This document shows positions 56,001 through 60,000 of a stretch of DNA of 60,000 nt, one piece after another (positions within the stretch are counted from its first letter, which is position 1; each line of letters opens with the position of its first letter). A program made the translations under genes and the position numbers. The notes below the pieces were generated by a model. It made no database searches and was not told where the DNA came from. It saw only the letters and a program-made list of their open reading frames with translations. The stretch covers positions 19,125,581 to 19,185,580 of the forward strand of contig OZ037766.1 of the NCBI GenBank assembly GCA_964035545.1, in the 5' to 3' direction. The DNA comes from Bugula neritina. Its lineage: Eukaryota; Bryozoa; Gymnolaemata; Cheilostomatida; Bugulidae.

Positions 56001-59000
56001 ATCAGGTTAAGCTTCAATTTAAACTAGAATAATGTTAACTCAATTAATAAAATGCTTTATTATTGGGTAAAACAGCAACTTTTTAAATTGGGGGAGATAA
56101 CTCTGATTTCAACCTTTTACGATTTTCAAAACTGCAAAAAGCATTCAGTTGGTCAGAATAAACTAGCAACTGGTCTGACTTACAAAGACGCTATGGAGTG
56201 TCTACATGCTAAGGATTACCTTTCTAGCTGCTACAACAAAAAAGTGGCGGCTTAGAGAATCAGGAACATTTGAAAAACTAATACATCATGACCTAGTTTC
56301 TACCCACTTTTCAATTTTAGTCACAATTTTTTTTGAGAGATAGTTTCGTAGGTGTCCACATTTCTAGAAAGTATATTGAATATTAAACTTAAATTACTAA
56401 AATAATTACGTATTTAAAATTTTACTATGCCCTCTTGAAAATTTGCCAACCCTGTATATCCAGCCTTTTCAAGCAAGATGTTCTTCCCCCCCCCCCCCCC
56501 AGATACAAAAATGTTTCTCGAAGATTTGAAATGTTGACTTCACAGTGATATATAGCAACGTTTGTATTAATGTGCTCCACCTGCCCAATTTTGCATGTTC
56601 GCACCCCTACTAATAGCACAATTTGAAGGCATCAAGAGCATAAAATAAATAATCAAAATTTGAAAATTTCAATTTTTTAAAAAGCTTGCCCTATATGGCT
56701 TATAAAGGGTTAGGCAATGAACACAGCACTGGTTTTCAAGCCAACTTGCAACTAACTTTAGTTTTGGATTCAGGTCTAAGATGCTATAAGATAAAGCCTA
56801 AAGTGCAAGGATGTGGCTCCCAACTTATATTTGTGTGGCCTGTAAAGGCATAAAACTAAAATTATTTTACACAGTGTACAATGTACATGAGTTAGAGTGA
56901 AAAACCACTTTTTCAATGGCTTATTTATACACATGCTACCAAACATGCAGCCTGCATTAACTATTGGGACTTTACTGTATAAGGATTCATAATAATGTCT
57001 TTATCCAGTTGTGGAATGCAGTGTGCTGATATTTTGAGATTGAGAGATATAGTATCTCTGACATATCACATATGTAATAACTGTTGTAACACTGAAGGAC
57101 TTTAAATATATAGCAAACAAGCACGTGGTCATTTTAGATTCACTTCAACCTTATATTCTCGATGTTGTTAGTAAATATGTTTATAGCCCCACATTGAATC
57201 ATTTGATGTTATTTCAATGTGCTTTTGTCTCTTAGCTTATGCCTATTGTACTTAGCTGCTTATTAGTAATAGCAATTTTATAGCTATCCACTTATGTGTG
57301 CTACTTTATGTTTTTTGTTCTTAATTCACTTGCTTGTAATATTCAGTGCAATAAAGAGCTCTGTCAAATTATAACTCTAACACTCGGGAATATTTTGGTA
57401 TCTTCATTCTACTTATAAAGTAAATGTGATTACATCTTTTCAACAATTAGATTATTGTCTATGAATTACATTATTCAACTTTTTAGGTATGGATTTTTGA
57501 TACTGAGATCAACAAGTGGCAAGCTGTTATATCTAAACCTGATCAGATTCACGGTTAGTTTATACTAGTTATATACTTGAGGTAAACTTGCAATCACGTG
57601 CAGTTTTCAGTTATTGTGTATAATATTCAACTTTAACTCAGTCAGCTGGTAGCTGTCCTAAGGATGCATGCTACATGTGACCTTTGTCAGTTAAGGCTCT
57701 GCTCAAACGTAATGATTTTATTGGAGATGTTTTTTGTTTTCAAAACACGTTAGTAAATTGTTTGATTAAAAAAGTAATTTTAGCTTTTCAAGACAGTGTT
57801 TATCTATATGTTTTTGGCAATTATTTGTGACATATTTCTAAATGCTAGAAATTCTTTGTCATGGGTAGAGCAAATCAATATATACAAAAGTTGATTTCCG
57901 GAAGGCTTGCATCGATGCATTTTATCAAAAATAGCTCAAAATGGTAAATCTACTTGATGCTAGTATTGTCTCAATTCAATATTTTTTCTCTTTTTTCTTA
58001 TTGTGTTGAAGGATTTCCTACTCCACGAAAGTGCCATGCTTGTGTTCACTACTACAATGGTAAGTTGAAATCCTGCCTCTTTCATAGATATTTTTATTAA
58101 ACTATTTTTTGTGCTTATAGCATGTTCTTCACTTCCACGCAGAATAAGCCACCATAACAGTTTCTACACAGGGTATATGAAAATATTAAAATGTTTTTTT
58201 AATTATTTCAAAATCAAATACCATTAACAGAATTGTGATCAAAGATACTAATCTCACAGCCCCGCAACATCCTGGGTTTTCACAGTTTTAGTTTCATTTT
58301 TCTTGTGAAATATCTGTAATACAGCAAAATATGTGTAGTCTAGAAAAAATTTTCACATAATATCGTTTGAGCAAATTTGAAACATTGTCTCCGTGCAATG
58401 AAAAGATCATAATCCGCACTATTGTTTGTACAAATTTCTGCAGACGTGTATGTGTCAGGGGGACTAGGGGCAGGTGACAACCCAGCTTTGAAGGATATGT
58501 GGAAATTTCACATCCCTACATCTCAGTGGATTAGATTGCACTTTACGCTGAAAAACGAAATTTATTTTCACGCTGCAGCTATTAGTGAGGTGAGCTGGCT
58601 ACTGTGTGTGTTTGTGCTTACCGTGTGTGTATAAATCAATCTGTACAACAACTATTTCAGAATTTATTCCCTCATCAGAACAGAATTGAATACCATGGCC
58701 CACACCTTGAATAGGAAAGAAATTGTTGTATTCATCAAAACATATTTTCAAAGTCTTTAAATTCAAGTCAGGGTACTCCAGGCATTGCTCTTGTTATAAT
58801 TTCAATTAAGTTATTCAATCAATCAACTCTTCTGGAACATTAAATGAAAGCATAGTTCAATATATGTGATAAAAGTATTTTACGACAGATTTTTTTTGTG
58901 TTAGAAGGTAAATTTGTGAATAGCTGCGTGGTTAGTTACAGTCTTTATTTATCTGCAATGACATTTTAGTGGGTTTATTGTACCACTATAGTTTAATCTT

Positions 59001-60000
59001 TTGTTTTTCAAATGTATTAGATATTTAACTATTTGTGTATTTATTTGCTTCGATAGGCAGCTTAAATCTATTTAATTTAAATGTTTAGCTCATACTTATA
59101 TTATATAAGAGTAAGGGTAGATCTTGAAACTGGCTGCAAAAATGCATGACTGTGCATACCGTGGTGCTTCAACTGGTAGGATTTATCACACTTGCAATTT
59201 TAATGCCATACAACTACACGTGTAACTGTGATACTATCAGAAAGGTTATCTAGCTCTATAATATGCCCTTAGTTGAGTTCTCCCGGTCTTTTAGAAATAG
59301 TAGTCCCAATTTCCACAAATGATGTTTTACCTGTTGATGTACCTGTATTATCTAGCACAGTGTGGCGTGTTAGCTTTTAATCCCAACTCATTTTGATTAT
59401 CAATTTTGTTGTTTGTTGAGCCAAATCACTCTTGGTGTCTGTTCATTAAATCAGTTTTCTTTAGAGATATTTTGGTGCTTATCATGATTTTGATGTAGTT
59501 AGAAAAGATGGGAATCTGTCACTATGTGGCATAAAGTTTCCTATAACACTGCATAAAGGCAAAATGTATCTTATAAAGGCATTATGATACCTATAAAAAG
59601 TCATTTACAGGTGATTTTGTTTTCACAGATTGTTTTCACTAAATTGGTCAACTCTTGAGCAGTATAATTATGCTACAAATAGTGTTGGGTATTGAAATTT
59701 CTGTAACTTATTTGCTGGAGTGGCTTGTCTTAGCAGTGAAGATGCTTTGTGATTATTCATCGTTAAATATGATTTTAAAACATTGTTACGTTTTATGGTC
59801 CTATCCGATTGCTATATTTTATGCCTAATAATAGCCATTGGCACATAGTGACTATATACATGACCCTATACATATAACATCGTTGGCTGTTCATATTATT
59901 TTATTGTAGAGTGGAACTTTGTACATTTTCGGTGGTGTTACACCATCATATACAGATAGTAATGATTCTACAAGTATAAGATCTAATGCCTTGCATAAGG
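46792..60000 (+). CDS. KLHDC10: KLHDC10-like kelch-repeat gene, partial (8 exons)
   Basis: Eight exons join in phase: 46792-47010, 49742-49896, 51433-51584, 51951-52035, 57487-57553, 58012-58059, 58444-58589 and 59910-60000 (continues). All introns are GT-AG. The product is a kelch beta-propeller with repeated FGG or SGG blades: YSYGGYNP, VIGGTGFPF, FLFGGTTGF, YLFGGGTS, YVSGGLG and YIFGGV. Family hallmarks of KLHDC10 are RSGHR, PLFRELWKFNL, RYRQE before GGGTS, FPTPRKCHACV and YFHAAA before SGTLYIFGG. In vertebrates KLHDC10 is a substrate receptor of a cullin-2 ubiquitin ligase that recognises C-terminal degrons, and it also affects ASK1 signalling. The N-terminal exon(s), last blade and C-terminal BC-box region lie outside or were not found. 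Confidence 0.85.
47128..48472. mobile_element. MULE-like non-autonomous transposon with long inverted repeats
   Basis: The 9-bp direct repeat TCAATATCT flanks it (47119-47127, 48473-48481). The ends are GTGTGACTAAAATGGGTGG on the left and, reversed, GGTGTGACTAAAATAAGTAG on the right. Inverted arms are about 480 bp (to about 47610 and from about 47990). The centre holds a third, partial copy in the same orientation as the left arm. GACTAAAATGGGTGTC motifs recur at arm edges. Long arms and a 9-bp duplication fit Mutator-like elements. No transposase is encoded. Confidence 0.75.
49056..49092. repeat. (TA)n-(TG)n-(CG)n microsatellite
   Basis: ATATATATAT followed by GTGTGTGTGTGTG and CGCGCG, next to the LTR relic. 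Confidence 0.9.
49103..49578 (-). mobile_element. Solo LTR (B-type family), 5' end truncated
   Basis: Reversed, it matches the LTR at 3261-3766, ending TTTATCACA at 49103. About 35 bp of the LTR start are missing at 49578 (similarity stops after GTTACTTCAAAAT). It contains the nested hairpin 49309-49378. It lies antisense to the kelch gene. Confidence 0.75.
49309..49378. promoter_or_regulatory. Two-level hairpin in the LTR
   Basis: The outer arms GTTGCCGAGATCGG and CCGATCTTGGGCAAC pair with one bulge. The inner arms CCGAAATGC and GCATTTCGG pair perfectly over 9 bp. The position equals that of the hairpin at 3489-3566. Confidence 0.5.
49742..49896 (+). CDS. KLHDC10: Kelch gene exon
   Basis: 155 bp, acceptor CAACTGCAG, donor GTAAGT. 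Encodes NKKLFVIGGTGFPFAEVRSN and a following W-x-V strand; ends in phase 0 at KVYGH. Confidence 0.85.
49897..51432 (+). other. Intron, nothing recognised
   Basis: 1.54 kb of AT-rich sequence without a recognisable repeat or gene. Confidence 0.6.
51433..51584 (+). CDS. KLHDC10: Kelch gene exon
   Basis: 152 bp, acceptor CCCATAG, donor GTAAAG. Encodes LLHINGYIFLFGGTTGFFYN, YKLNLHSLTWQLI and ends with two bases of an Arg codon. Confidence 0.85.
51585..51950 (+). other. Intron, nothing recognised
   Basis: 366 bp, AT-rich, with a normal pyrimidine-containing acceptor (CTGTATCCAG). Confidence 0.7.
51951..52035 (+). CDS. KLHDC10: Kelch gene exon
   Basis: 85 bp, acceptor GTATCCAG, donor GTATGT. Completes Arg, then encodes YRQEMIAYGNLLYLFGGGTS and ends in phase 0. 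Confidence 0.85.
53251..53584 (-). mobile_element. Solo LTR inserted in T1
   Basis: 334 bp. Read on the minus strand it starts TGTGGTAAAA and ends TTTATCACA. It has GTATAAAAGCAGG (TATA box) and CAATAAATATTC (polyadenylation signal), and resembles the element B LTR around the TATA box. T1 copy 1 shows the continuous sequence. The flanks ATAC and ACAC suggest a mutated 4-bp duplicate. A hairpin lies at 53445-53513. Confidence 0.7.
53445..53513. promoter_or_regulatory. Hairpin in the LTR
   Basis: GTGGTCCGA (53445-53453) pairs with TCGGACCAC (53505-53513). It lies at the same relative place upstream of the TATA box as in the LTRs at 3261, 17134 and 49103, with different sequence. Confidence 0.45.
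53861..53934 (+). mobile_element. Possible hAT terminus fragment
   Basis: CAGGGGTGAGCAAATGGTGC resembles hAT-type ends. No matching inverted end was found nearby. Confidence 0.3.
54479..55281. mobile_element. PIF/Harbinger-like non-autonomous element inside the SINE
   Basis: The inverted ends are AGGCCTGGCCACACGAT at 54479 and ATCGTGTGGCCAGGCCT ending at 55281; similarity extends through GAGAATCACACGAAA. TAA is duplicated (54476-54478, 55282-55284). A TAA target fits PIF/Harbinger. An M2 copy lies inside it (54769-55180). Confidence 0.75.
54769..55180 (+). mobile_element. M2 element, single-arm copy
   Basis: It starts AAAGTGGTATATATTAGGGG, passes at once into ATATATATTATACACGCCAG, then the right-arm sequence as at 33945, and stops after CGGCATAATTA. 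The left arm is deleted. It shows how the short TA stretch in M2 could seed the long (TA)n tracts. Confidence 0.65.
56486..56500. repeat. C15 homopolymer run
   Basis: Fifteen C in a row (G15 on the minus strand). It is prone to length error in sequencing and can form a G-quadruplex. Confidence 0.95.
57487..57553 (+). CDS. KLHDC10: Kelch gene exon
   Basis: 67 bp, acceptor CTTTTTAG, donor GTTAGT. Encodes VWIFDTEINKWQAVISKPDQ and ends with one base of a Gly codon. Confidence 0.8.
57554..58011 (+). other. Intron, nothing recognised
   Basis: 458 bp of AT-rich sequence with acceptor GTTGAAG. Confidence 0.7.
58012..58059 (+). CDS. KLHDC10: Kelch gene micro-exon
   Basis: 48 bp, acceptor TGAAG, donor GTAAGT. 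Encodes GFPTPRKCHACVHYYN; phase fits both neighbours. The P-R-x-C-H motif is typical of this blade in KLHDC10. Confidence 0.8.
58060..58443 (+). other. Intron, nothing recognised
   Basis: 384 bp, AT-rich, acceptor TTTCTGCAG. Confidence 0.7.
58444..58589 (+). CDS. KLHDC10: Kelch gene exon
   Basis: 146 bp, acceptor TTCTGCAG, donor GTGAGC. Encodes DVYVSGGLGAGDNP, LKDMWKFHIPTSQWIRLHF and EIYFHAAAISE; ends in phase 0. Confidence 0.85.
58590..59909 (+). other. Intron with a hammerhead relic
   Basis: 1.32 kb. Apart from the hammerhead-like relic at 58634-58684 I see no repeat or gene. Confidence 0.7.
58634..58684 (-). ncRNA. Decayed hammerhead ribozyme relic
   Basis: On the minus strand it reads TCTGTTCTGATGAGGG, then TGAAATAG, then TGTACAGATTGA. 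It aligns with the hammerhead at 7201-7258 base by base, mostly with C-to-T changes and a 2-base gap at the cleavage site. The upstream CATGGTA block is shared too. It is antisense to the kelch gene. Activity is unlikely. Confidence 0.6.
59910..60000 (+). CDS. KLHDC10: Kelch gene exon, cut by the window end
   Basis: Acceptor TTATTGTAG. Encodes SGTLYIFGGVTPSYTDSN and continues past the window. Confidence 0.8.

Larger units (their letters stand above)
52036..57486 (+). other. Largest kelch-gene intron (5.45 kb), filled with transposons
   Basis: It holds a T1 element with a nested solo LTR (52481-53825), a possible hAT end (53861), and a SINE split by a Harbinger-like element with an M2 copy (54453-55475). 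A C15 run lies at 56486-56500. In 52036-52480 and 55476-57486 I see no other feature. Confidence 0.75.

Overview
The window is AT-rich animal nuclear DNA, probably from an invertebrate. I infer this from a spliced KLHDC10-like kelch gene with GT-AG introns and from the repeats: LINEs, Ty3/gypsy elements, a Penelope-like element, hammerhead ribozymes, tRNA-derived SINEs and many cut-and-paste transposons. I cannot name the species. There is one host gene, at the right end. Nearly everything recognisable in the first 46 kb is mobile DNA.

Layout. 1-3766: a decayed LINE inserted in a decayed gypsy element. 4285-6666: an inverted-repeat DNA transposon (called T1 here) carrying a small LTR element at 4940-6008. 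6663-34386: a palindromic non-autonomous element (called M2) whose two arms are now about 27 kb apart, because other elements landed in its (TA)n centre. Inside it lies a LINE (7631-33007), which was hit by a CACAG-type DNA transposon (8582-11170), by gypsy element A (13357-25152, minus strand) and by gypsy element D (25542-32984, plus strand). Element A in turn contains a solo LTR (13605-14013) and gypsy element B (17134 to about 23655), and B's LTR contains a second CACAG-type transposon (17431-18186). Target-site duplications or restored reading frames support most of these steps.

34387-45892: a Penelope-like element with an inverted 5' piece, a second LINE, a SINE, a degenerate gypsy element C, a hAT-like element with a nested palindrome, and a LINE fragment. 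46792-60000: eight in-phase exons of the kelch gene, the last one cut by the window edge. Its introns hold a MULE-like element with 9-bp target duplications, two LTR relics, a full T1 copy, a SINE split by a Harbinger-like element that contains an M2 copy, and a hammerhead ribozyme relic.

Element D is the only element that looks recently active. Its two 305-bp LTRs look identical by eye. It has gag, a probable -1 frameshift signal (GTTAAAC followed by a 10-bp GC-only hairpin), an intact pol with all catalytic residues, and an extra third ORF with zinc-finger motifs and a coiled coil. The points most worth a second look are that third ORF, the frameshift signal, the complete type I hammerhead at 7201-7258, the multi-level nest, and the LTR hairpins that keep their fold while changing their sequence.
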